Assembly (NCBI GenBank): GCA_009787945.1
Contig: WQSI01000106.1
Coordinates: 253-5,833, forward strand
Source: Defluviitaleaceae bacterium
GTDB lineage: Bacteria; Bacillota; Clostridia; Lachnospirales; WRAX01
Reading direction: 5' to 3'
DNA length: 5,581 nt
Part shown: one piece after another, positions 1-5,572 of the stretch
How the letters are laid out: every line of letters begins with the position of its first letter
How positions within the stretch are numbered: the first letter of the stretch is position 1
Program-made: the position numbers and the translations under genes
Notes under the pieces: generated by a model
What the model was told of the DNA's origin: nothing
Databases searched by the model: none
The model's input: only the letters and a program-made list of their open reading frames with translations

Positions 1-1014
1 GATTTCTTCCATAATTTCATCATGGCGACCGCCGAGAGCCCCCTGTACCACCAAATGATAGACGAAAGGGCGCATATCTTCGGGGATTTCCCCCTCTTGC
101 TTGATATATTGGGCTAGGGCATAGCCGCTAATGTCCTCATTGCTGTTTTTGTGGGCAGAGCGCAGTAAAAAGTCGTACAATTGGGGGAAGTTAAGCTGGC
201 GAGCCTCTGCCTCGCGGTAATAATTAAAGGCAATGTCTGACAAATCGTTGTCAATCATATGGGCAGTGACGATAATATGCAATGTCCAGTTGGCGGGATG
301 GTGATTGTGGAGGGCTTCTGCCGCTTTTGGTCGGCGGCGCAACAGGCTTTCTGCTAACATTTCATTTTTTGTTATAATATTGTCAATATAGCAGCCGCTG
401 TTTAAAGCCCATGAAATCAGGGGTAGTAGCAGTTCGCCTTCTGCAATATTGGGCTTTGCTTCCCCGAAGGCACGGGCAAGGCATAGAAAGAACAAAGGGC
501 TGCGCTCCCCGCTTTTATAGGCTTTATGAAGGAATTGGAACGCCAAGTCATATTCTCCCATCACCAAATTTAAATTGGCGAGGAGCAACCTGGCACTGGC
601 AACCTTTGCCTGCTGATAAAAGTCCTCTAAAGCCCGATATTGCTTTGTTGCGGCTCTGTCCTTCCCTCTTGCTAGGGCTTGGAAGCAGGTGAAATATAAA
701 TAACGTGCGTAGGAGGTGGGGTCGTGGCTTTTCATGGCGTTTCTGCGGGATTTCATCCCTGCCAACAGCTCGTCCAGCAAGTCAAAATTTTCCATTTCAC
801 AGGCAATAAAACAATGGGCGAAAGACATGGTTAAATCCGCCCCGAAATCCGCCGTTTGCAGCACAAAATTAGCCTTATGAAGCAAATCCTTTTGCCCTGA
901 AATGCCATAGCCCATATAATAGGTCAAAGCCATTGCCAAGGTGGATTTTGCATCATGCCGCTTGTTAAAAATCCTCTCAAACCGCAGAATTTTACCTATT
1001 GCTCTATTCGCCAC
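1..1014 (-). CDS. Helical-repeat protein, DUF5717 C-terminal-like (C-terminus outside window)
   Basis: An open frame of 338 codons runs without a stop to the window edge, so its C-terminus is missing. I chose GTG at 1014-1012: the G7 run at 1021-1027 lies 6 bases upstream and can serve as a Shine-Dalgarno, and the preceding gene stops 2 bp before it. The frame also stays open upstream of this GTG (another GTG at 1029), which matters for the frameshift question. The product is almost entirely alpha-helical, with TPR-like helix pairs such as ASARLLLANLNLVMGEYDLA and SPLFFLCLARAFGEA. It has no signal peptide or membrane segment, so it is probably cytosolic. The stretch around residues 285-335 (LYDFLLRS, then a YALAQYI segment and FVYHLVV) resembles, from memory, the helical C-terminal region of DUF5717 proteins of Clostridia. 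The biochemical role is unknown. That it is coding is well supported by the long frame and tight operon position; the family name is less certain. Confidence 0.8.
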   Translation of the reverse strand, partial: MANRAIGKILRFERIFNKRHDAKSTLAMALTYYMGYGISGQKDLLHKANFVLQTADFGADLTMSFAHCFIACEMENFDLLDELLAGMKSRRNAMKSHDPTSYARYLYFTCFQALARGKDRAATKQYRALEDFYQQAKVASARLLLANLNLVMGEYDLAFQFLHKAYKSGERSPLFFLCLARAFGEAKPNIAEGELLLPLISWALNSGCYIDNIITKNEMLAESLLRRRPKAAEALHNHHPANWTLHIIVTAHMIDNDLSDIAFNYYREAEARQLNFPQLYDFLLRSAHKNSNEDISGYALAQYIKQEGEIPEDMRPFVYHLVVQGALGGRHDEIMEEI

Positions 1015-1016
1015 AA

Positions 1017-2192
1017 TTAGCCCCCCCACAATGTTAACGGCAAACGCCGACCGTAGCTTTTACCAGAATCTATCGCAACCACGTGAATGTGGCTTTCTGC
1101 GTACATTTGCCGCTTGAAAGCCAGGCTTGCCGCCTTAATGCTTCCATATTTTATCTCAAAGTCAATTTCTGCTGTGCGCCCAATGTAAAACCGTTTGGCT
1201 TCAAATTTTATGAAAGGCTCACAGGCAATGTCAATCATCAAATCTTGCCCTGTATTGTTGGTTATTAGCAGTTTTCCGCGGTCGTCAAAAAAGAAGGTTT
1301 TTTTGTCCAGGCGGGCATCAAAAGCCGCGGCAGATGTGCTGTGAATGTGTATTTTATGCTCTTGGTCCCCTTGGATTATTACCGTGGCTGTGTCCCGCCC
1401 GTCGCTTTCGGCAGGCAAAATCATATAGTGGATTTCTGCGGCGTTCTCACTGTCGAAATCTGCTGATGTTATCTTGTTTTTGGACAGTTTGAACCAATCG
1501 CCCCCAGCTGTAACCTGTAAGGTGGCTTCGGCATAGCCCCAAGTGGTTTTCCGCAGGGCAATAGAGCCTGTTACCGTGTCCTCCCACATGCCTATGGAAT
1601 GGGCTAAACTGGTGGCTTCTGGCACAATTTTCGCCTTGTATTTTTTGCCGCTAAACACCAAAAAATTGTCCACCGCCCGCTCTTTGTTAGGGTCTGCGGC
1701 AAAATGCTCGTAAATGTCCATATTTGGGTAGTTCATGCCCATAAGCCACGCCATAAAGTCATGGCGGGTGAAAAGCTGGCGGGCGGCAATGGGATGGGTT
1801 TTTACATATTCTGCAAAATCATCCAAACCTGCCAAAACCAGGTCATCTTTGGTTAGCACATCTGGAGGGTTGACGGTTATGGTAAAGTCCACGGTTTTTT
1901 CGCCGCCGTTGGTGGTTATCACCGCAGATGTGCCAATTTCCCCAGACAAACCCACCAAATCCAGAGTGTATTCCACCGTTATTTTGTTTCCCACAAACTC
2001 GCTAGGTGAAAAGGTGATAAAATCAGCCATTGAGGCGACTTTGCCAACCAATTCCCCCTCGGTTTCGTTGGTTATTTCCAATGTGCCGTAAATAATGCCA
2101 GCCCCCTTATGGCGCACGTTTGCGGGGCTTACGGTTAAGCGGGTTGGGGGATATTGCTCCAGAAGTTCTAAAGTTTTGTTCCTAATCATCAT
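1017..2192 (-). CDS. Beta-sandwich protein, DUF5717 N-terminal-like
   Basis: The product is 391 residues if ATG at 2192 is the start. A GTG at 2198 (393 aa) and an ATG at 2189 are also possible; I prefer 2192 because AAAGG lies 8 bases upstream of it, whereas the GTG is only 2 bases away. No signal peptide or membrane segment is seen, so a cytosolic location is inferred. Residues ~17-108 form a beta-rich Ig-like domain (LTVSP, GTLEITNETEGELVG, then TTNGGEKTVDFTITV). Residues ~113-190 are a helical insert (DDFAEYVKTHPIAARQLF). Two more beta-rich segments follow (~205-285, containing TTWGYAEATLQV, and ~290-388). The order of 'LSP' strand, 'TNGGE' strand, helical insert and 'TWGY' strand matches what I remember of DUF5717 N-termini, where the chain normally continues into helical repeats. 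Here it stops at LTLWGG, and the helical part is the next ORF. The gene overlaps the upstream membrane-protein gene by 11 bp, which suggests translational coupling. Function is unknown. Confidence 0.88.
   Translation of the reverse strand: MMIRNKTLELLEQYPPTRLTVSPANVRHKGAGIIYGTLEITNETEGELVGKVASMADFITFSPSEFVGNKITVEYTLDLVGLSGEIGTSAVITTNGGEKTVDFTITVNPPDVLTKDDLVLAGLDDFAEYVKTHPIAARQLFTRHDFMAWLMGMNYPNMDIYEHFAADPNKERAVDNFLVFSGKKYKAKIVPEATSLAHSIGMWEDTVTGSIALRKTTWGYAEATLQVTAGGDWFKLSKNKITSADFDSENAAEIHYMILPAESDGRDTATVIIQGDQEHKIHIHSTSAAAFDARLDKKTFFFDDRGKLLITNNTGQDLMIDIACEPFIKFEAKRFYIGRTAEIDFEIKYGSIKAASLAFKRQMYAESHIHVVAIDSGKSYGRRLPLTLWGG
1021..1027 (-). other. G7 homopolymer at the junction of two ORFs: possible frameshift or slippage site
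   Basis: Read on the minus strand, the end of the beta-domain gene is TGG GGG GGC TAA. This contains the heptamer G GGG GGC, which fits the X XXY YYZ pattern of -1 ribosomal slippery sites and sits directly before the stop. A -1 shift, or one extra G in DNA or RNA, joins the two frames as LTLWGGLIVANRAIG. The same G run can act as Shine-Dalgarno for the GTG at 1014. Which of these applies cannot be told from the sequence. Confidence 0.55.
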
Positions 2193-3312
2193 CTTCACCG
2201 CCTTTCAAAAGTGATGTTAAAATGCGGTTTGTTTGGCGGTTTTGCTCGGTTAGCTGGGCGAAAATTTCCTTCACCTCTGCCAATTGGTCAGCATTTGCAG
2301 ACTTTACCTGTGCCAAGTTTTCCCCTATGCTGTCAGCAATTTGGGTGTTTGCCGCAGACATGTGATAAGCCACGATTTTGCCCATGGCATCCCCCATTTG
2401 GGCTGTTATGTCTTTTAGTGAGGCTTCATAGGCAGAAACGGATGCCCCCAAAACCGTCTGATTTTCCCGAATTTGTGCCAAGCTTTGCTCAAGGACTTCG
2501 CTGTGTTTGCCAGAAAATTCCATGCGCTCTGCCATGGCTTCAGCGGCTACCCCTAACGCCTTAATTTGGCTTGCCGCTTCGCCCACGCCATCATGGCGGG
2601 TTATGGCGTTTAAGGTGGCTTCTACGCTGTCTGTCATGGTGGCAACATTGGATTTAATGGAATTTACAAACTCTCCGTTAATTTTTATTAAAATATCGCT
2701 GTACATGGCGGACTGGCGGGCTAAAAACTCCTTTAAATCAGCCCCCAGGGTGTAGACTGCCCCTGCCGTGTCTTGCGGGAAGAATTTGCCAACGTCTTTT
2801 GCTAAAATTCGGGCAAGAACTGTGATATAACGGTCTTTTGCGGTGTTTATATCAAAAATTGCCCCGAAAATGCGCAACAAAATGAAAACGCCGCCGAAAA
2901 GCAGGGCGAATTCCAGCTGATTGGATATGACTATGACAACAAGGATGGCGATAGGTACAAATGCTGTTTCTAAGTCTTTTATCAGCCGTCCTAGGCTGTT
3001 AAAATTAAAAAACAACAGCCGATTGGTGTAAATTGAGGTTTTGGCAAGCCCAAGAGCATCCACCTTTGCCCCTGCCTGTGCCAGAGCCACATATTCCTTG
3101 GCAACCCGCCCGAAAGCCCCATTTGACAGCTTTTCCACATCACTTTTCACTTTAAGGCTTTTGACCTGCAAACCCGCAAGCCCAATGGCGGCTTGGTAGC
3201 TGATGGTTAGCCCAATGCGTAGCAAAAAGCACAGCAAAAACAGGCTCACAACACCTGCGACACCAATTTGCTCATTAATGTTCATTTGAAAAAACAGGTT
3301 AAAAATTTCCAT
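2182..3312 (-). CDS. Membrane protein with MotA/TolQ/ExbB/ZorA-like topology and long cytosolic helical tail
   Basis: The product has 376 residues. Hydrophobic segments lie at about 17-38 (VAGVVSLFLLCFLLRIGLTI), 115-131 (FVPIAILVVIVIS) and 133-153 (LEFALLFGGVFILLRIFGAI), the last two as a tight hairpin. A ~75-residue polar loop separates the first from the hairpin. Residues ~160-376 are helical and coiled-coil-like, rich in Ala, Gln, Glu and Ser, ending in the acidic tail GGEDDD. This layout resembles MotA/TolQ/ExbB proton-channel subunits, especially ZorA-type proteins with long cytosolic tails, but I see no clear family signature and no MotB/ExbD-like partner nearby. It is the first gene of the leftward operon and overlaps the beta-domain gene by 11 bp, so they probably work together, perhaps with the tail as docking surface (inference). 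No Shine-Dalgarno precedes the ATG, and the promoter's -10 box ends only 6 bases upstream, implying a leaderless start. An internal ATG at codon 10 also lacks a Shine-Dalgarno. Confidence 0.9.
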   Translation of the reverse strand: MEIFNLFFQMNINEQIGVAGVVSLFLLCFLLRIGLTISYQAAIGLAGLQVKSLKVKSDVEKLSNGAFGRVAKEYVALAQAGAKVDALGLAKTSIYTNRLLFFNFNSLGRLIKDLETAFVPIAILVVIVISNQLEFALLFGGVFILLRIFGAIFDINTAKDRYITVLARILAKDVGKFFPQDTAGAVYTLGADLKEFLARQSAMYSDILIKINGEFVNSIKSNVATMTDSVEATLNAITRHDGVGEAASQIKALGVAAEAMAERMEFSGKHSEVLEQSLAQIRENQTVLGASVSAYEASLKDITAQMGDAMGKIVAYHMSAANTQIADSIGENLAQVKSANADQLAEVKEIFAQLTEQNRQTNRILTSLLKGGEDDD

Positions 3313-3318
3313 AATCTA

Positions 3319-3347
3319 ATTATAGTCTAAAACGGGAAATAAATCAA
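3319..3347 (-). promoter_or_regulatory. Sigma-A type promoter of the leftward operon
   Basis: On the minus strand TTGATT (3347-3342) is followed after exactly 17 bases by a perfect TATAAT (3324-3319). Only 6 bases separate the -10 box from the ATG at 3312, so the predicted transcription start falls on or next to the start codon. Confidence 0.8.
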
Positions 3348-3362
3348 CTTAAAATTTATTTG

Positions 3363-3391
3363 TTGCGTTTATCAAATTGTTGTGTTATAAT
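3363..3391 (+). promoter_or_regulatory. Promoter of hisS with extended -10
   Basis: TTGCGT (3363-3368) is separated by 17 bases from TATAAT (3386-3391). A TG one base before the -10 box makes it an extended -10. The predicted transcription start is near 3398, giving a leader of about 21 bases, too short for a T-box. Its -35 box lies back to back with that of the leftward promoter, 15 bp apart. Confidence 0.78.
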
Positions 3392-3406
3392 TGTCTGAAA
3401 TTTAAT

Positions 3407-3415
3407 GGGGGTGAT
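3407..3415 (+). promoter_or_regulatory. Ribosome binding site that fixes the hisS GTG start
   Basis: GGGGGTGAT differs by one base from the consensus GGAGGTGAT. The GGGGG core ends 7 bases before the GTG at 3419. An in-frame ATG at 3377 lies upstream of the -10 box and cannot be in the mRNA made from this promoter. Confidence 0.85.
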
Positions 3416-3418
3416 GTT

Positions 3419-4696
3419 GTGGCAATTACAAAACCCAAGGGCACAAAGGACGTTTATGGCGACCAGGCAGCCCTTTGGCAATATATAGAAAAAACGGCGC
3501 GGGAGGTTGCTGTGGTTTTTGGGGCGCAGGAGATACGAACCCCCACATTTGAGCGGATTGAGCTTTTCCGCCAGTCTGTTGGGGAAGCCACGGACATTGT
3601 GCAAAAGGAAATGTACAGCTTCACTGACCAAGGCGGGCGGGAGTATGTTCTGCGTCCTGAAGGCACGGCAGGAACGGTGCGGGCTTACCTTGAAAACAGC
3701 TTGTATGACTTGCCAATGCCTGCCAAACTTTACTATATTTGTCCGAACTTTCGGGCGGAGCGTCCTCAAGAAGGGCGTTATCGTGAGTTTTACCAGTTTG
3801 GAGCAGAATATTTCGGCAGTTATGAGGCAAGCGCAGATGCGGAGCTGATAAGCCTTGCCCACCTTTACCTAACCAGGCTTGGGGTGGAAAATTTAACTCT
3901 TCATTTAAATTCTATTGGTGATGGGGAGTGTCGTAAGCGTTATAATGACGCGCTGCTGGCGTTTTTGCGGGCTAAAGAGGAAAATTTATGCGACCTGTGC
4001 AGGGATAGGATGGGTAAAAACCCCATGCGGGTGCTGGACTGCAAAAACCCTGATTGTCAGGAGCATTTAACAGATGCGCCTGTGCCATTGGACTACATTT
4101 CTGACGAGGCTCGGGAGCATTTTGAACAACTTCAAGAAAATCTTAAAATTTTAGACATATCTTTTGTGATTAATAAATCCATAGTCCGCGGGCTGGATTA
4201 TTATACCCGCACGGTTTTTGAGTTTACATCTGACGATTTGGGAAGCCAGTCTACCGTTTGCGGCGGCGGGCGGTATGATAAACTGGTGGAGAAAAACGGC
4301 GGACAGCCTACGGGAGCTGTTGGCTTTGGCATGGGTATGGAGCGTTTGCTGATAATCCTTAGAAACCAAGGGAAATTGCCCGCCATAGACAAGGGCATCG
4401 AGCTTTTTATCGGCCATATGGGGGATGCGGGGGCGTTAAAAGCCTTGGAAATGGCGAATTGTTTGCGTAAAAAAGGCATTTCTGTTATCACTGACCTGGG
4501 CGCGCGTGGGGTGAAAGCCCAGATGAAATACGCCAACAAGGCGGAGGCGAAATTTGCCGCGATAATTGGGGATTCTGAACTGGAAAAAGGAAGGGTTACT
4601 GTGAAATCCATGGCAAGCGGCAAAGAAACCGAGATTGAATTGGATGGTTTGGTTTCTTATTTTGGAAATTCGCAGAAAGCTAAGGGTTTTACTTGA
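3419..4696 (+). CDS. hisS: Histidine--tRNA ligase (class II)
   Basis: The cytosolic homodimeric enzyme charges tRNA-His with histidine using ATP. The product has 425 residues, normal for bacterial HisRS, starting at GTG as MAITKPKGTKDVYG, the typical N-terminus (TKPKGTKD). Class II motif 1 covers about residues 40-60. RPEGTA is at 79-84. Motif 2 is at ~111-133 (FRAERPQEGRYREFYQFGAE). The histidine-binding loop VRGLDYYTRT is at 256-265, including the catalytic Arg257 region. Motif 3 is at ~302-310 (GFGMGMERL). An insertion segment carries Cys191, Cys194, Cys208 and Cys213 (CDLC, then DCKNPDC), spaced like a zinc site, as I recall from other clostridial HisRS. The C-terminal anticodon-binding domain covers ~325-415. 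No aspS follows directly, although the two genes are often paired in Firmicutes. The TGA stop overlaps a possible promoter for the next gene. Expression seems to come from its own promoter without a T-box. Confidence 0.98.
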   Translation: MAITKPKGTKDVYGDQAALWQYIEKTAREVAVVFGAQEIRTPTFERIELFRQSVGEATDIVQKEMYSFTDQGGREYVLRPEGTAGTVRAYLENSLYDLPMPAKLYYICPNFRAERPQEGRYREFYQFGAEYFGSYEASADAELISLAHLYLTRLGVENLTLHLNSIGDGECRKRYNDALLAFLRAKEENLCDLCRDRMGKNPMRVLDCKNPDCQEHLTDAPVPLDYISDEAREHFEQLQENLKILDISFVINKSIVRGLDYYTRTVFEFTSDDLGSQSTVCGGGRYDKLVEKNGGQPTGAVGFGMGMERLLIILRNQGKLPAIDKGIELFIGHMGDAGALKALEMANCLRKKGISVITDLGARGVKAQMKYANKAEAKFAAIIGDSELEKGRVTVKSMASGKETEIELDGLVSYFGNSQKAKGFT

Positions 4697-4721
4697 TATT
4701 TCCGCGTTAAGTAATTAAATT
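4693..4721 (+). promoter_or_regulatory. Possible weak promoter for queT
   Basis: TTGATA (4693-4698, overlapping the hisS stop codon) is followed after 17 bases by TAAATT (4716-4721), or after 16 by TTAAAT. The -10 matches only 4 of 6 consensus bases. Transcription would begin near 4728, exactly at the 5' edge of the riboswitch, which supports the call. Read-through from hisS is the alternative. Confidence 0.45.
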
Positions 4722-4728
4722 TAATAAC

Positions 4729-4772
4729 GGGGGTGTGCCTGATAACCACCCCTCAAAACAAAAAACAGGAGG
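4729..4772 (+). promoter_or_regulatory. preQ1-I type riboswitch controlling queT translation
   Basis: An H-type pseudoknot can be drawn. P1 pairs GGGGTG (4730-4735) with CACCCC (4747-4752), with a possible G4729-U4753 wobble. The 11-base loop is UGCCUGAUAAC (4736-4746). P2 pairs loop CCUG (4738-4741) with CAGG (4766-4769). The tail between is A-rich (UCAAAACAAAAAA). This matches the preQ1-I layout: short P1, loop with G-x-U-A-A-C just before the 3' strand of P1 (C4746 would be the base that reads preQ1), an A-rich tail, and P2 formed by a tail C and the bases after it. P2 uses the first bases of the Shine-Dalgarno AGGAGG (4767-4772), so ligand binding should lower ribosome access. The next gene encodes a queuosine-precursor transporter, a known target of preQ1 riboswitches. 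Structure and context agree; ligand binding is inferred. Confidence 0.87.
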
Positions 4773-4779
4773 TTTTTTT

Positions 4780-5298
4780 ATGAAAATTTCAACACGTTCC
4801 ATGGTTTACATGGCTGTGGTGGCGGCTTTGTATGCTGCTATCACCATCGCCCAAGGGGCAATTGGTTTTGGGGCAATTCAGTTTCGGGTGGCAGAAAGCC
4901 TTAATTTGCTGGCTTTCTTTAATCCCATTTTCGCGCCTGCGGTGGCTTTGGGTGTGTTTATCGCAAACCTTGTAATGTCACCTTATGGGGTTTTGGATGC
5001 CGTCCTGGGCACATTGGCGACAGTGGTTGCTCTTGTGTTAATCCGCGTTACCAAGCGGCTTTTGGACAATTTGCTTGTGGCATCTATATGGCCCACATTG
5101 GTCAACGCAATCGTTATACCATTGGTTATTTTGATTGCAGGGGGCGGCATGGATGCTGTAACTTGGGGGGCTTTCGCGCCTATCGCCCTTTCTGTGTTTA
5201 TTGGGCAGTTTGTGGTGGTTAATGTTTTTGGATACCCCATTTTCCGCTATTTAATGGCAAAGCATCAAAATTTTATAAAAACTTTGGAAGAAATTTAA
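4780..5298 (+). CDS. queT: QueT family ECF transporter S component (queuosine precursor uptake)
   Basis: This 172-residue integral membrane protein is the substrate-binding S component of an energy-coupling-factor transporter for queuosine precursors such as preQ1. The EcfT and EcfA subunits that power it are not in this window and are probably shared from elsewhere. About five to six hydrophobic segments are visible (about 8-29, 44-64, 70-90, 98-120, 128-150). QueT-like landmarks are FGAIQFRVAESLNLLAFFNP (30-49), GTLATVVALVL (77-87), SIWPTLVNAIV (102-112) and the C-terminal GQFVVVNVFGYPIF (142-155). The start ATG has a perfect AGGAGG 7 bases upstream, separated by seven T. A longer frame from GTG at 4735 begins inside the riboswitch stem and is not used. 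Translation is probably repressed when preQ1 is abundant. No terminator is seen directly after the stop. Confidence 0.94.
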   Translation: MKISTRSMVYMAVVAALYAAITIAQGAIGFGAIQFRVAESLNLLAFFNPIFAPAVALGVFIANLVMSPYGVLDAVLGTLATVVALVLIRVTKRLLDNLLVASIWPTLVNAIVIPLVILIAGGGMDAVTWGAFAPIALSVFIGQFVVVNVFGYPIFRYLMAKHQNFIKTLEEI

Positions 5299-5306
5299 AA
5301 AAATCC

Positions 5307-5335
5307 TTGACAATGGTCTGCCAGTATGGTAGACT
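5307..5335 (+). promoter_or_regulatory. Strong promoter ahead of the structured leader
   Basis: A perfect TTGACA (5307-5312) is separated by 17 bases from TAGACT (5330-5335, 4 of 6 matches to TATAAT). Transcription should start near 5342, just before the structured leader RNA. It begins 8 bases after the queT stop. Confidence 0.75.
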
Positions 5336-5336
5336 A
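5314..5336. promoter_or_regulatory. Operator-like dyad between -35 and -10
   Basis: TGGTCTGCCA and TGGTAGACTA form an inverted repeat around GTA, with 8 of 10 positions symmetric. It fills the spacer and covers the -10 box, a classic repressor position. The TGGT...CCA half-site recalls FadR/GntR-type operators, but no regulator is encoded here and the assignment is a guess. Confidence 0.4.
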
Positions 5337-5341
5337 TTTTG

Positions 5342-5446
5342 GTATGAAGAAGAAGCCCGCTTCTCACCTCACGCTAACGCTCCTGAGGTTATCAAAGATT
5401 TGAATGAAAATTCGCAATCTTCGTGGGCTTTTATTGCCCATTTTTT
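5342..5446 (+). ncRNA. Structured cis-regulatory leader with attenuator, L20-leader-like
   Basis: The RNA can fold into a three-way junction. P1 pairs AAGCCCGC (5353-5360) with GTGGGCTT (5423-5430), 8 bp with one wobble. P2 pairs ACCTCA (5366-5371) with TGAGGT (5384-5389). P3 pairs AAGATT (5395-5400) with AATCTT (5416-5421), continued by GAAT (5402-5405) with ATTC (5410-5413) under a GAAA tetraloop. A local 5' hairpin (AGAAG/CTTCT, 5351-5364) can compete with P1. The 3' strand of P1 is also the 5' strand of the terminator, so P1 formation should prevent termination. The GCTTCTCACCT...GAGGTTATC pattern and the terminal terminator remind me of the L20 leader upstream of infC-rpmI-rplT in Firmicutes, where L20 represses its own operon. 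That identity is from memory and the gene served lies outside the window. Fold and competition are visible in the sequence. Confidence 0.6.
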
Positions 5447-5449
5447 ATT
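5423..5449 (+). terminator. Rho-independent terminator, part of the attenuator
   Basis: TGGGC (5424-5428) and GCCCA (5436-5440) pair over a 7-base loop, extendable by a G5423-U5441 wobble, and are followed by TTTTTTATT. The stem is short but GC-rich. It would also end transcripts reading through from queT. Confidence 0.75.
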
Positions 5450-5462
5450 AGAACTGTTCCGA

Positions 5463-5572
5463 AACCTGCTTTCGTCAGATTTTTGAGGATTTTTGTTGAA
5501 ATGCAAGGGGGCAGGTTCCTCACATACCCATAGGTATGTGAGGGTTCTGACGCTGTAGCATTTCGGCAAAAA
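5463..5572. repeat. Nested inverted-repeat element of unknown nature
   Basis: An outer pair of 15 bases (5490-5504 and 5558-5572; GAAATGC/GCATTTC and TTTTTG/CAAAAA with two G-U wobbles between) encloses a perfect 11-bp hairpin, CCTCACATACC (5518-5528) and GGTATGTGAGG (5533-5543), loop CATA. The 13-14 bases between stem and hairpin are not self-complementary. Instead each side matches an upstream 7-mer: AACCTGC (5463-5469) with GCAGGTT (5511-5517), and CGTCAGA (5473-5479) with TCTGACG (5546-5552). It could be a structured RNA, a miniature inverted-repeat element or the end of an insertion sequence. No transposase and no convincing reading frame is visible in these last 130 bases. Confidence 0.6.

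Noticed and set aside
411..692. 93-aa ORF on the plus strand, and other plus-strand ORFs within 1083-2755
   Set aside because: They lie antisense to the long, family-consistent minus-strand genes and look like shadows.
2193..2198. GTG start two codons upstream for the beta-domain gene
   Set aside because: Only 2 bases separate it from AAAGG; the ATG at 2192 is better placed, though the difference is just two residues.
3377..3418. Upstream extension of hisS to an ATG at 3377 (439 aa)
   Set aside because: The ATG lies upstream of the -10 box and has no Shine-Dalgarno; the GTG at 3419 has a near-consensus site and gives the standard HisRS N-terminus.
3356..3862. 168-aa minus-strand ORF across the promoter region and hisS, and a 140-aa one at 4201-4623
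   Set aside because: Both are antisense to hisS, whose protein is unmistakable; neither has a recognisable motif.
4735..4779. Upstream extension of queT to a GTG at 4735 (187 aa)
   Set aside because: The GTG is inside P1 of the riboswitch, and the ATG at 4780 has a perfect AGGAGG.
5344..5403. 19-codon ORF (MKKKPASHLTLTLLRLSKI) as a leader peptide
   Set aside because: It has no Shine-Dalgarno and no run of regulatory codons, and its sequence is fully explained by the stems of the structured leader.
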